64,000 nt of DNA from Bog-756 sp963845485 (GTDB lineage: Bacteria; Actinomycetota; Acidimicrobiia; Acidimicrobiales; RAAP-2): contig CAWJSI010000001.1 in assembly GCA_963845485.1 (NCBI GenBank), forward strand, positions 248,001-312,000. The letters run 5' to 3'. The notes under the pieces are model-generated. The model was not told the DNA's origin. It did not search any database and saw nothing but the letters and a program-made list of their open reading frames with translations. A program made the position numbers and the translations under genes. Position 1 is the stretch's first letter; the number at the start of each line of letters is the position of its first letter. Positions 33,223 through 42,279 of this stretch are shown here, piece by piece.

Positions 33223-34485
33223 TCAGAACTCGGTGCCGCTCCGCGGCAGCGGATTCGTGGTGAGGAGGTTGTCGGCCACGGCCAGGCTCCCTGGCACCAA
33301 CTCCTCGATGCGACCGGCGGCGGCCAGGAGCGTGGCCGGGAACCCGCCCATATAGAGCGAACCCAGGGCGGGGAGGTCCAACCGGAGTTGCGCGGCCTCG
33401 CCGGGCCGGGCCCTACGGCACGACGCGCTCTCGGGTCCGGTCTCGAGCACCCAGCGTCCCGGAGCCCGGTCGTCGTCGCCCTCGGACTCCGCCGGGGCGA
33501 GGACGTCGAAGGCCAGCCGGCCCTCGGTCCGGTAGCCCCGCGCTTCGAAGGCGGCTTGGGTGTCGAGGATCCGTACGTAGAGGCGGTCCTCGATGGCGTC
33601 GGTGCGCAGCTGGCGGGGATCGGCCAGCCGCCAACGCACCGGCTCGTCCACCGGGCGGCGCTTGCCGGTGACCCGGCCTACCAGATCCAGATCGAGGACG
33701 AAGCGCCACAGGGCCGCCTCCACCTCGGGGCTCGTGCCCCGGAGTTCGTCGATCACGATGCCGGCCCGTTCACCCCGGAAGACGTTCCCACCCGGGGTGG
33801 AGCGGTACAACACGTAGCCCTCGTCGCACACGGCGTGGAAGGTGGCCGACCGGCCCTCCCGGTGGTGGGGGGCGTCGGACAGTATCTGGGCCCAGGTAGC
33901 CGCATTCCGGTCCACCTCGCCGGCCCGGGTCCGCCGCTGACGGTCGAAGAGGTCGGGCAGGACGTGCATAGCCTCGTCCCGGTCGATGAAGGCGAGCCCG
34001 ATGTCGGGGGATGGGACGGTGAACGCCGATGCCCGGCTGTCGATCGAGTACTCGGCGACGTTGGCGGCCAGGCCGTAGCCGTAGCGCCCGTAGATGATCG
34101 ACTCCGACGCCTCGAGTCCGGCGATGGCCTCGCCCCGTTCCCGGGCGTCGTTGTGCATGGCCCGCATCAACTGGCGCAGCAGGCCCTGGCGACGGTGGGT
34201 GGGATGGACCCCGACCGCGGTGACCCCGGCCATTGGGATCGTGGGGCACGGCTGGCCCACGGCAGCGGGGAGGGTGACGGTCAGGCTGTAGACGGCGGCG
34301 TTCCCGGCCAGTCGGTCCCCGGTGTCGACCACCCAGGCCCGATCGAGCTCGGTCTTGGCCTCCCACAGCGCGAAATCGGCGATCTGATCGGCGTCGCCGG
34401 CGAACGGATCGAGGAACGGGACCATCACCGACCGGCGGAAGGCGGATCCCTCCTCTGGCCGTACCTTCCGCACCACGGGATCCAT
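33223..34485 (-). CDS. Eis-like GNAT acetyltransferase
   Basis: A 420-residue protein with the tripartite Eis layout: an N-terminal GNAT domain with the acetyl-CoA loop VGVHPTHRRQGLLRQLM, then AGLEASESIIYGRYGYGLA (typical of Eis), a second GNAT-like domain, and a C-terminal sterol-carrier-like domain ending in a free carboxylate (LPRSGTEF), which serves as catalytic base in Eis. Eis enzymes acetylate aminoglycosides and other amines. The next gene on the same strand begins far downstream, so it is probably monocistronic. Native substrate unknown. Confidence 0.88.
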   Translation of the reverse strand: MDPVVRKVRPEEGSAFRRSVMVPFLDPFAGDADQIADFALWEAKTELDRAWVVDTGDRLAGNAAVYSLTVTLPAAVGQPCPTIPMAGVTAVGVHPTHRRQGLLRQLMRAMHNDARERGEAIAGLEASESIIYGRYGYGLAANVAEYSIDSRASAFTVPSPDIGLAFIDRDEAMHVLPDLFDRQRRTRAGEVDRNAATWAQILSDAPHHREGRSATFHAVCDEGYVLYRSTPGGNVFRGERAGIVIDELRGTSPEVEAALWRFVLDLDLVGRVTGKRRPVDEPVRWRLADPRQLRTDAIEDRLYVRILDTQAAFEARGYRTEGRLAFDVLAPAESEGDDDRAPGRWVLETGPESASCRRARPGEAAQLRLDLPALGSLYMGGFPATLLAAAGRIEELVPGSLAVADNLLTTNPLPRSGTEF

Positions 34486-34568
34486 GGCGCCAGTCTGCCC
34501 CATCGTCTAGTGCGTTCGTTCGAAGGCCGTCCACCTCCGGACCGCCCCAGGTCGGGGCGGTCGGAGGC

Positions 34569-36086
34569 TCACTCGATGGCGGCGAGGTCCACGAGTTCGT
34601 CCTGTCCTTCGATCGACTGCTCGGTGACGGCTCCGGCCGCAGGCTGTCGCATGGTGACCACGACGACCACAAGAGCCAGCGCCAAGAAGATGGTCGAGCC
34701 CTTCAGCGCCGTGGCGATGTCATGGGCCAGGTTCCACTGGGCTACCGACCGGCTCGAGGTGACGTCGAGCGGATGGGCGGCCTTGGTCGTCCCGGCCGCC
34801 GCGAACACGGTGATCAGGATGCCGAGTCCCAGGGATCCACCCAGCTGTTGGGCGACGTTCACGAGGCCGGAAGCCGCTCCCGCGTCGCGCTCCTCGACAC
34901 CGGCGATGCCGGCGGTGGTGAGGGGGACGAGGGCGGAGCCGATGCCCACACCGAGGAGGGCCATGGGCGCCACGATGCCGGGAAAGAACGGCGTCATGGG
35001 GGACAGACGGCTCAGCCAGGCCATGCCCACCAGGGCGATGAACACCCCGCCGATCAGCAGGCGGACGCTCCCGACTCGGGGGACGAGCTTCGGGACCACC
35101 CGCACCACGGCGAACATGACCGCGGTCACCGGCAGGAAGGCCAGCCCCGCCTCCAGTGCGCTGTAGCCGAGGACGCCCTGGAAGAACTGCGTCATGAAGA
35201 AGAACATGGCGAACATCCCGCTGACCACCAGCATCCGCACCAGGTACGACCCGGAACGCTGGCGGCTGGCAAACAGGTGCAGGGGGGTGATGGGCTGCTC
35301 GGCCCGCTGCTCGGTCACGACGAACGCGGTGAGCAGTGCCGCGCTGGCCACGAACGAGGCGATGGTCACGACATTGCCCCAGCCGTAGGAGGCGGCCCGG
35401 ACGAAGCCGTAGACGAGGGTGGTCATCCCGAGGGTCGAGGTGGCCGCGCCGGCCAGGTCGAAATGACCGGGCCTGCGCTCGGTCTCGGGCAGGTACCGGG
35501 GGGCCAACCAGATGAGGACCACGCCGATGGGCACATTGATGAACAGACCCCACCGCCAGGAGATCCAGGAGGTGAGCATGCCCCCGAGGACGAGGCCGAT
35601 GCTGCCCCCGCCTCCGGCCACAGCGCTGTAGGCCCCGACGGCCCGGGTCCGCTCGGGGCCCTCCCGGAAGCTCACCTGGAGGAGGGCCAGGGTGGAGGGC
35701 GCGGCGATGGCGGCGCCGATCCCCTGTGCCGCCCTGGCGGCCAGGAGCCAGGGTGCTGACTGGGCCAGGCCGCCCAGCAGTGAAGCCAGGGTGAACAGGG
35801 CGATGCCGGCCACGAAGACCCGGCGGCGGCCGAGGATGTCTCCGGCCCGGGCGCCGAGGAGCAGCAGGCCGCCGAAGGTGAGCGTGTAGGCGTTCTGCAC
35901 CCAGGAGAGGCCGGTCGACGAGAAGTGCAGGCTGCGGTGGATGTCCGGCAGTGCGGTGATGACCACGGTGGCGTCCAGGATGATCATCAGGTAGGTGGCG
36001 AGGATGATGCCGAGCACCACTCGCGGACTGCCGTCCCGGGGGCGGGAAGGGCGGTCGAGGGCGCGTTCAGTCAGGGTGTTGGTCAT
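34569..36086 (-). CDS. MFS multidrug exporter, DHA2 family
   Basis: A 505-residue, roughly 14-TM drug exporter with motif A as GARAGDILGRRRVFVAG and a motif C-like GGSIGLVLGGMLTSW. It ends in a cytoplasmic acidic tail. It resembles the exporter at 5214 in size and motifs, so the window holds two separately regulated DHA2 pumps. It is divergent from a TetR gene, and three operator-like palindromes lie in the shared promoter region. Probably repressed by that TetR and induced by its own substrates. Confidence 0.92.
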   Translation of the reverse strand: MTNTLTERALDRPSRPRDGSPRVVLGIILATYLMIILDATVVITALPDIHRSLHFSSTGLSWVQNAYTLTFGGLLLLGARAGDILGRRRVFVAGIALFTLASLLGGLAQSAPWLLAARAAQGIGAAIAAPSTLALLQVSFREGPERTRAVGAYSAVAGGGGSIGLVLGGMLTSWISWRWGLFINVPIGVVLIWLAPRYLPETERRPGHFDLAGAATSTLGMTTLVYGFVRAASYGWGNVVTIASFVASAALLTAFVVTEQRAEQPITPLHLFASRQRSGSYLVRMLVVSGMFAMFFFMTQFFQGVLGYSALEAGLAFLPVTAVMFAVVRVVPKLVPRVGSVRLLIGGVFIALVGMAWLSRLSPMTPFFPGIVAPMALLGVGIGSALVPLTTAGIAGVEERDAGAASGLVNVAQQLGGSLGLGILITVFAAAGTTKAAHPLDVTSSRSVAQWNLAHDIATALKGSTIFLALALVVVVVTMRQPAAGAVTEQSIEGQDELVDLAAIE

Positions 36087-36130
36087 GGTGTGTCGTTCTC
36101 CCGTTCGTGGAAGGTGAGGACCGCTAAAGT

Positions 36131-36189
36131 GGAGGTCGCCTCCAGATATAAGCGGAGGTTGCCTCCGTTACTATACGGAGGTATCCTCC
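36131..36189. promoter_or_regulatory. Three TetR operator-like palindromes at 23-bp spacing
   Basis: GGAGG-N3-CCTCC occurs at 36131-36143, 36154-36166 and 36177-36189; each starts exactly 23 bp after the last. AT-rich -10-like elements (TATAAG at 36147-36152; TATAGT on the minus strand at 36175-36170) lie in the two spacers, so a bound repressor would cover both promoters. Confidence 0.75.
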
Positions 36190-36274
36190 GGTTTGCAAAC
36201 TGACGAGGACACCACGGCCATGACCAGCACCGACGCTCCAGTCCACCAGCTCTCCCACCGCCCCAAGCGGGCCG

Positions 36275-36814
36275 ATGCCGCGACGCAACTACGACAAACT
36301 CATCGCCGCCGCCCGGGAGGCGTTCACCGAGGACGGCAGTGGGGCGTCGCTGGAGGACATCGCCCGGAGGGCCGGGGTCGGCATCGGCACGCTCTACCGG
36401 CACTTCCCGACCCGCCAGGCCCTGCTCGTGGCGGTCTATGTCGAAGAAGTCGATGCCCTCTCCCGCTCGGCTGCCGATCTGTCGGGCGATCCTCCCTGGG
36501 AAGCGCTCGTCGGGTGGATCCACCGCTTCGTGGCCTATCTGGCCACCAAGCAGGCGCTGGCCGAGGAACTGCTGGCGTACCGGGACAGCGACGCCGACGT
36601 GTTCCAGGCCTGTCGTGATGCCATGTACGCCGGGGGTGAACCCCTGCTGGCGCGGGCCCAGGAGGCGCACCTCGTGCGCGCCGACACCGACATCGCCGAG
36701 GTCGTGCAACTGGTCGGGGGGATCGCCAAGATCCAGACCCCTGACCCTGCGCAGTTGGACCGCCTGCTCGCCGTGGTGCTCGACGGCCTCCGCTACCAGG
36801 GCCCGCCAGGCTGA
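36275..36814 (+). CDS. TetR-family regulator, N-terminus possibly frameshifted
   Basis: A 179-residue TetR. The DNA-binding domain is intact from RRNYDKLIAAAREAF through DIARRAGVGIGTLYRHFPTRQAL, and an alpha-helical ligand domain follows. The usual N-terminal extension is found in another frame: ATG 36220 begins MTSTDAPVHQLSHRPKRADA, and removing one C near 36276-36278 would join it as ...ADA-RRNYDKL. Either a base was gained (or misread), or translation starts at ATG 36275 with a slightly short N-terminus. It is divergent from a DHA2 exporter and next to three operator repeats, so it is its likely repressor. Confidence 0.82.
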   Translation: MPRRNYDKLIAAAREAFTEDGSGASLEDIARRAGVGIGTLYRHFPTRQALLVAVYVEEVDALSRSAADLSGDPPWEALVGWIHRFVAYLATKQALAEELLAYRDSDADVFQACRDAMYAGGEPLLARAQEAHLVRADTDIAEVVQLVGGIAKIQTPDPAQLDRLLAVVLDGLRYQGPPG

Positions 36815-36939
36815 GTTCGACCGGCCTGCGGACCGACGTGGATCGCCGCTGACGGGGCATCGGGTCCGGCGACTCGACGGACCCGATGGCTAGGCCGGGG
36901 CGCCCGTTCTCCGTGAGACCGGTCCGCCCGCCGGTTCGG

Positions 36940-37557
36940 TCACCCGCCGCCCCAGGCCGCAGGGTCGGACCCGAACCCGGCCTCCAGGACCTCGAGGCTG
37001 GCGACGACGGTGGCGGCGAGATCGCCCCCCACGAAGAACCACTGGGTGTGGGCGGCCATGATCACCCCACCCGCGGCGGCGGACAGCATGGTGGGCACGA
37101 GCGCCCCACCCGGTAGGCCCAGCCGGGACCCGAAGAACTCGGCGATCACCAGTTGCGAGTTGAGCTGGATGCCTCCGACGACGGCCTTCAGCACGCTCGG
37201 CGTCGCCTGGACGACGGTGATCCAACGCCGCACCACGAGGGGGTCCTCGGCCGAGAGCACCGACTCGAGGGCGCGGCTGAGCGACTGCAACGGTGGTTCG
37301 TCATCGGGCCGACCGGCCAGGGCCTCGCGAAGGGCGGCCCCCCGGCGTTCGGTCACCACCTGGAGCACGTCGTCTTTGGTCGGAAAGTAGCGGTAGAAGG
37401 TCCGGGGCGAGATCTGGGCTTCGGCGGCGATTTCGTCGACGGTCACGGCGGCGAACCCGTGCTCCTCGAACAGACGGAGGGCGATCGCCTCCAAGGTGTC
37501 CACCACCATCGCCGACCGTCTGGCCCGCATCTGCACGGCAAGTGACTGGTCCTCCAC
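36940..37557 (-). CDS. TetR-family regulator
   Basis: A 205-residue TetR from GTG 37557, which follows AGAGAGG; the longer frame adds a Pro/Arg-rich stretch and was not used. The helix-turn-helix is clear (LRLFEEHGFAAVTVDEIAAEAQISPRTFY, with TFYRYFPTKDDVL), and a ligand domain follows. It converges with the other TetR and is divergent from the broken secreted hydrolase, separated by about 180 bases, so it might control that gene. No palindrome was seen in that gap. Confidence 0.88.
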   Translation of the reverse strand: MEDQSLAVQMRARRSAMVVDTLEAIALRLFEEHGFAAVTVDEIAAEAQISPRTFYRYFPTKDDVLQVVTERRGAALREALAGRPDDEPPLQSLSRALESVLSAEDPLVVRRWITVVQATPSVLKAVVGGIQLNSQLVIAEFFGSRLGLPGGALVPTMLSAAAGGVIMAAHTQWFFVGGDLAATVVASLEVLEAGFGSDPAAWGGG

Positions 37558-37736
37558 TGCCGTCCTCTCTGCTGGTCGACCCGAAGTATGCAACCCGGGC
37601 TGAAGGGTAGCGCCGGGAGCTCGGAGCCCCCTCGCTGGCCGAGCCACTCGAACTCCGGGTGTCGGTGGCGTCGTTGACATGTTACGCCACCAGTGTCACA
37701 ATCTGCCAAAACTGATCCACGATGGGGGGAATCACC

Positions 37737-39321
37737 GTGAGTCGAACGAGCATCCGCCAGCTGATGGCGTGCGGCACCGTCAGCGCCATGGTGTGTCTCA
37801 CCCTCGTCGGTGTGGCCGGGGCGACCGGTGCCGGCGCCACGACCACCCAAACCTCCGTTCCGTCACCGACGATCGAGGGGCCCATCACCCCGGCCACCGG
37901 GATCTCGTTCCTCGGGTCCACCCTGTTTCCCCCGTCGGCCCTCGGCTACGAGGAGTCCGAGTTCTTCCTCTCGGGAACGGCGCGCTCCTACACGAGTGCC
38001 ACACCACTCACCTCGAACGGCCGCTGGAAGGTGAAGCCGGCCGCCAACGCCCCCTACAAGACCCGCGTCGTCGTCTACCGCCCGAGTGACCCCAAACGGT
38101 TCAACGGCACGGTCGTGGTGGAGTGGCTGAACGTAACCGCCGGCATCGACGCCCCGGCGGCGTGGCTCAACTCCCACCTTCAGATGGCCCGTGAAGGTAT
38201 GGCCTACGTCGGTGTCGACGCGCAGGCCGGGGGGATCACCGGGGAGTCCGATTCAATCGCCGCGGCGGACGGTGCGGGGCCGATCAGCCAGACCGATCCG
38301 GCGCGCTACGGCACCCTGCATCATCCCGGGGACAGCTACTCCTACAGCATCTTCCAACAGACCGGTCAGGCCCTCCACGCCTCGGGCACCCAGCTGCTGG
38401 CCGGTCTGCACCCCAAGCGGGTCCTGGCTCTCGGCGAGTCCCAGTCGGCCTTCCGTCTGGTCACGTACATCGACGCCCTCCAGCCCAGTTCGGTAGGGGT
38501 CTACAACGGATACTTCGTCTACAGCCGGGGCGGCAACAGCTCCGACCTGTCCCAGTCACCGCAGGCCACCATCACCACGCCCACCCCGACCTACATCCGC
38601 ACCGACCTGCACGTCCCCGTCTTCCTCTTCGAGACCGAGACGGATCTCCTCGGTCTCGGCTATCTGGCCGCCCGCCAACCCGCCACCCCCTACATCCGGG
38701 AGTGGGAGACGGCCGGGACCGCACACGACGACACCTACGGTCTCCTCTACGCCGCGCTCCGACACCGGGTCAGGCGTCGCCGATACGGACGCCTTCGACT
38801 CGATGTCCGCTCCGCCGAGCGACCCGATCCCGGGCATCGTGGACTGTGCCGCACCGGTCAATGCCGGTTCCCACACCTATGAGCTCCGGGCGGCGTTGGC
38901 CGCGGTGAACCACTGGATGACCACCGGGTCGGCCCCCGTGCAGTCCGCCCGGCTCGAGGTGAAGCCGGGCGACAGCCACGCCTTTGCTACCGACAGCAAC
39001 GGCAACGCCCTCGGAGGCATCCGGAGCGCCCAGGTCGTGGCGCCCGTCGCCACCCTCTCGGGCGTGGGACAGCCCGGTGGCACCACCATCGGGACCCAGC
39101 CGAGCAACGCCGACACCATCTCCAGTGCCACCCTGTGCAGCATCCTCGGAACGACGGTTCCTCTCACCGCTGCCCACCTGGCCACCCTCTATCCGACCCA
39201 TGCCAGCTTCGTCGCCAAATGGGACGCGGCGACGGCGGCCGAGGTGAAGAAGGGGTACCTGTTGCCCGCCGACGCCCGGATCCTCGACACGGTCGCCGCC
39301 CAGTCGACCGTGGGTGGCTGA
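37737..39321 (+). pseudogene. Secreted alpha/beta-hydrolase-domain protein with a one-base frameshift
   Basis: Two open frames join into one protein of about 527 residues. The first, from GTG 37737 behind GGGGGA, has a signal peptide ending near GAGATTT and a hydrolase-like body with nucleophile elbow GESQSA. It shifts at about 38757-38760 (GCGCTCCGAC). The second frame continues DTGSGVADTDAFDS and supplies the rest (PGDSHAFATDS and on). Removing one C restores a single frame: LLYAAL-DTGSG. The whole resembles the large secreted alpha/beta hydrolase domain family (PF20091-like). It may be a real recent pseudogene or a sequencing error. Expected substrate unknown. Confidence 0.75.
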
Positions 39322-39322
39322 T

Positions 39323-39348
39323 CCGCCGTAGGCGGCCCTTACCGGGCC
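39323..39348 (+). terminator. Two tandem short hairpins after the secreted hydrolase
   Basis: CCGCC-GTA-GGCGG (39323-39335) and GGCCC-TTACC-GGGCC (39334-39348) follow the stop at 39321 directly. Probable termination signal without T-tract. Confidence 0.4.
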
Positions 39349-39464
39349 ATGGCCGGGTCTCACTGAGGCCCAAGGACGTCCCCCGGGCGACACCCCCATG
39401 GGCCGAGGCCGGTGGTCGGATCCGGGCCGCCGGCCGAGGAGATCCCCGTGCCTGGCTCGGTTGT

Positions 39465-39482
39465 TCGCAACACCTGTTGCGA
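39465..39482. promoter_or_regulatory. Perfect palindrome in a 354-base gap
   Basis: TCGCAACA-CC-TGTTGCGA is an 18-bp operator-like repeat 194 bases before the HTH-protein start. Apart from this site, the terminator hairpins at its left end and the -10 at its right end, nothing is seen in the gap 39322-39675. Confidence 0.4.
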
Positions 39483-39663
39483 TGCTACGTTGACGTCGCC
39501 TCGGGTCGGCCCTGGTTCCGCCACCAGCTGTGACCGGTTCCCGCCAACCGCGCCACGTCGGCCGGCCCGAGGCCTCTTCGCCCCACCGGTGCACTGGGGT
39601 GTCGCCGACCGGGTGATTCGGTCCCGCCTCCTGTCGTACTCCGATGGCTGCCGCAGGCGGCAA

Positions 39664-39669
39664 TAGGAT
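39664..39669 (+). promoter_or_regulatory. -10 box of the HTH gene, probably leaderless
   Basis: TAGGAT ends 6 bases before ATG 39676. The hairpin GCCGC-AG-GCGGC sits just upstream of it. Confidence 0.4.
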
Positions 39670-39675
39670 CGCGTC

Positions 39676-40062
39676 ATGCCGGAACCCCGGGAGCAGTTCA
39701 TCGAGGACGTTCGGGCCTATACGCAAGCGGGTGAGCGCCTCGTAGCCGGCGTCATCGCGTTCAATGTGATGCAGACCGAGGCCGTGGCCGACCTCGAGCA
39801 GGGGATGAGCCTGACCGAGTCCTTCGAACTGCGGGACTCGTCCGCGTGGAGCAGGCTGATCAGCAACCTGCTCGAGGAGTTCGAAGCCTGCCGGCGGACC
39901 ACGCGTACATCGGCGGCCACGGCCCTCATGGCCGAAGGGAAGAACGTCACGGACGTCGGTCGGGCCTTCGGCGTGTCGCACCAGCTGGCCAGCCGGTTCG
40001 CCAAGGTCCCCCGTGAAGGTGCCGAACCCGATGGACCGGCCGAGGACCAGGACAGTCAGTAG
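39676..40062 (+). CDS. Hypothetical helix-turn-helix protein
   Basis: A 128-residue helical protein. The C-terminal third has a helix-turn-helix pattern (ALMAEGKNVTDVGRAFGVSH followed by QLASRFAK), like the site-recognition helix of resolvase- or sigma-type domains. The N-terminal part is helical and acidic. The tail is Glu/Asp-rich. A leaderless promoter supports the start. It precedes the GH5 gene on the same strand by 56 bases. A DNA-binding role is inferred; family not recognised. Confidence 0.65.
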   Translation: MPEPREQFIEDVRAYTQAGERLVAGVIAFNVMQTEAVADLEQGMSLTESFELRDSSAWSRLISNLLEEFEACRRTTRTSAATALMAEGKNVTDVGRAFGVSHQLASRFAKVPREGAEPDGPAEDQDSQ

Positions 40063-40118
40063 TCCTCCCACTGCTCCTGATCGCCGCTCGAGTCCGACCC
40101 GCCGGTAGAGTCCGGCCC

Positions 40119-41645
40119 GTGATGCACAGACCATGGGGCACCTGGGGCCGCCGAACCGTACTCGCCTCGCTGTCCGCCCTCGTGGCCACCGTTGTCTCGA
40201 TGGGCAACGGTCCGGCCTCGTCGGCCGCGTGGACGTCCAGCCCCGCCGTGCCCACCGGCGTGCACGTGGTCCACCCGACGGCCGGCACCCCGTACCTGGC
40301 CGACTCGACCGGCCACGCCGTACTGCTGCGCGGGGTCAACGACAATGCGCTCGTTCAGTACGCCCCCGACTACCCCGAGGCGCCGACCGTCAATCGGGCC
40401 GACTTCGCCGAGATGGCTGCCCTCGGTTTCAACTTCATCCGACTGCCCGTCTCCTGGAGCCGGATCATGCCCGAGCCCGGTCGACTGGACCGTGGCTCCC
40501 TCCGGCGCGTCGCCCAGGTCGTCGCCTGGGCCCGGGCCAGCGGGATCGGTGTTCTGGTCGATATGCACGAGGACAACTACGCCCTGCAGACCTACGCGGG
40601 ACACGAGGCCGACGGGGCACCCGCCTGGGCCACCGATGACGGGGGAACGGCGTGCACGCCCACCGCTTCCACCACGGCCTGCGCCCTGGCCGCGTTCGGC
40701 AACTTCTGGGCCGATGCCACCGTGGCGGGCAAGCCCGTCCAGCAGTGGTACCTCCAGGCCATGACCGCGGTGGCCACCGCGGCCGGAGCCACCTCGGCTC
40801 AGAGCAACGTCGTCGGGGTCGAACTCATGAACGAGCCGTGGCCGTCGGGACCCACACCGTTCGAACAGCAATCCCTCTTTCCCTTCTACAACCGCATGAT
40901 CACCGGGCTCCGAACGGCCGGGGTGAAGGTCCCCCTGTGGTTCGAGCCCTCCCTGCTGAGGAATGTGACCGACTCGGCCGTATCCACGGCGGCCAGGTTC
41001 TCGACCGATGAGAACCTGGTCTACGCCGTCCACATCTACACCGGGGTGTTCTCGGCGCCGTTCGATCCCGTCGCCTCGCAACCGGTCATGGCCACCTCGT
41101 ATGCCAACGCGGCCCAAGAGGCCGCCGTCTTCGACACCCCGTTCGTCGTCGACGAGTACGGCTCGTCGGCGACGCCGGCGTGGAACAGCTGGTTGACGGC
41201 GCAACTCGACAATCAGAACGCCTCGGTGGTGGGGTCGGCGTTCTGGCTGTGGAAGCAACGAACCGGGAAGTGGGACAACTGGGCGACGGTCAAGCTCGAC
41301 GGGTCGCTCCGTGCCACGACGCTGCGGGCCCAGCTACTCAGCCAGCCCCACGTCGACTCGGTGCCGGGGGCACTGGTAGCCACCACGGCCAGCGCCAACC
41401 AGCTCACGGCCACCGTCGACGGGAACGGCGGTGAGGCCACCCTCTGGGGAGGCACGGTGGTGGCCCACGGGGGCCCGACCACCACCACGGCGACGCTGCG
41501 CCAGGTGACCGTAGGAGGAAGGCCGGTCACAACCACCTGCCGGTTGATCCGGTTCCGCACCGCCGGGGTCGACCTGTCGGGATGCCTGCTCACCGTGGCG
41601 GTTCCCGCCGGTCGCCAGGTGCTCGTGGCCACCGCCCACGGGTAG
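40119..41645 (+). CDS. Secreted glycoside hydrolase family 5
   Basis: A 508-residue protein with a signal peptide (RRTVLASLSALVATVVS, then cleavage near SSA). The GH5 barrel is recognised by LGFNFIRLPVSW, DMHEDNYAL, the acid/base Glu239 in LMNEPWP and the nucleophile Glu346 in VVDEYGSS. This pattern resembles the endoglycoceramidase-like GH5 group. The last 90 residues look like a beta-sandwich carbohydrate-binding or lid domain. Start is GTG 40119 or the adjoining ATG 40122. It is probably exported to cut beta-linked sugars or glycolipids. Confidence 0.85.
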   Translation: MMHRPWGTWGRRTVLASLSALVATVVSMGNGPASSAAWTSSPAVPTGVHVVHPTAGTPYLADSTGHAVLLRGVNDNALVQYAPDYPEAPTVNRADFAEMAALGFNFIRLPVSWSRIMPEPGRLDRGSLRRVAQVVAWARASGIGVLVDMHEDNYALQTYAGHEADGAPAWATDDGGTACTPTASTTACALAAFGNFWADATVAGKPVQQWYLQAMTAVATAAGATSAQSNVVGVELMNEPWPSGPTPFEQQSLFPFYNRMITGLRTAGVKVPLWFEPSLLRNVTDSAVSTAARFSTDENLVYAVHIYTGVFSAPFDPVASQPVMATSYANAAQEAAVFDTPFVVDEYGSSATPAWNSWLTAQLDNQNASVVGSAFWLWKQRTGKWDNWATVKLDGSLRATTLRAQLLSQPHVDSVPGALVATTASANQLTATVDGNGGEATLWGGTVVAHGGPTTTTATLRQVTVGGRPVTTTCRLIRFRTAGVDLSGCLLTVAVPAGRQVLVATAHG

Positions 41646-41712
41646 TGTCCAACGTCGGTCGGGAGGACCGTGGCGATCCGGACAGGGGCGATGGAGAACA
41701 GGTTGAGCGCAG

Positions 41713-42279
41713 ATGAGTGAGTCGGACGGTCCGGAGAGCGAGGGGTTCCGACGGCAGGTGGAGGCCCTCGTGGGGGTCCCGGTCGGATCGACGGGACCCT
41801 CCACGGGCCCGGATCCGGTCAACCAGCCGATGATCCGGCACTGGGCCGCGGCCTTCGAGGACGCCAATCCCGTCTATACCGATCCGGAGTTCGCAGCCAC
41901 CACCCGGTTCGGGGAGGTGGTGGCGCCACCCCTGATGCTCCAGACCTGGACCATGGCCACCCCAAAGATCACCGGTATCGCCGAGCGGGGTGGCTCGCCG
42001 GTGGAGTCGACCGGTTCGGGGCCCCTGGCCCTCTTCGACGACGCCGGCTTCACCGGGACGTTGGCATCCAACACCGAGTTCGACATCGAGCGTTACCTCC
42101 GGCTGGGCGAGACGGTCACCGCCTCGACCGTCGTCGAGTCCATCTCGGCGAGGAAGGACACCCGTCTCGGCCCCGGGTACTTCGTGACCTGGGTGACCAC
42201 CTACGTCGCCGACAACGGTGACGTCGTGGGCCGACAGCGCTTCCGCATCCTCAAGTTCAGGGCCCAGGCGCCGGCATGA
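41713..42279 (+). CDS. MaoC-type hydratase, N-terminal-domain (FAS1-like dehydratase) subunit
   Basis: A 188-residue hot-dog-fold protein of the MaoC_dehydrat_N type (MIRHWAAAFEDANPVYTD, GEVVAPPLMLQTWTM, and TASTVVESISARKD). It overlaps the next gene by 4 bases (ATGA). Split pairs of this kind form a heterodimeric enoyl-CoA hydratase: this subunit builds the pocket and the partner carries the catalytic Asp/His. The best-known actinobacterial examples act in steroid side-chain or other acyl-CoA degradation. The CoA substrate here is unknown. Confidence 0.82.
   Translation: MSESDGPESEGFRRQVEALVGVPVGSTGPSTGPDPVNQPMIRHWAAAFEDANPVYTDPEFAATTRFGEVVAPPLMLQTWTMATPKITGIAERGGSPVESTGSGPLALFDDAGFTGTLASNTEFDIERYLRLGETVTASTVVESISARKDTRLGPGYFVTWVTTYVADNGDVVGRQRFRILKFRAQAPA

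Noticed and set aside
33211..35166. 651-residue plus-strand frame
   Set aside because: Shadow of the Eis-like and MFS genes on the opposite strand; no domain.
36193..36618. Second frame overlapping the TetR gene as a separate protein
   Set aside because: Only its first 20 residues or so resemble a protein; these fit as the displaced TetR N-terminus.
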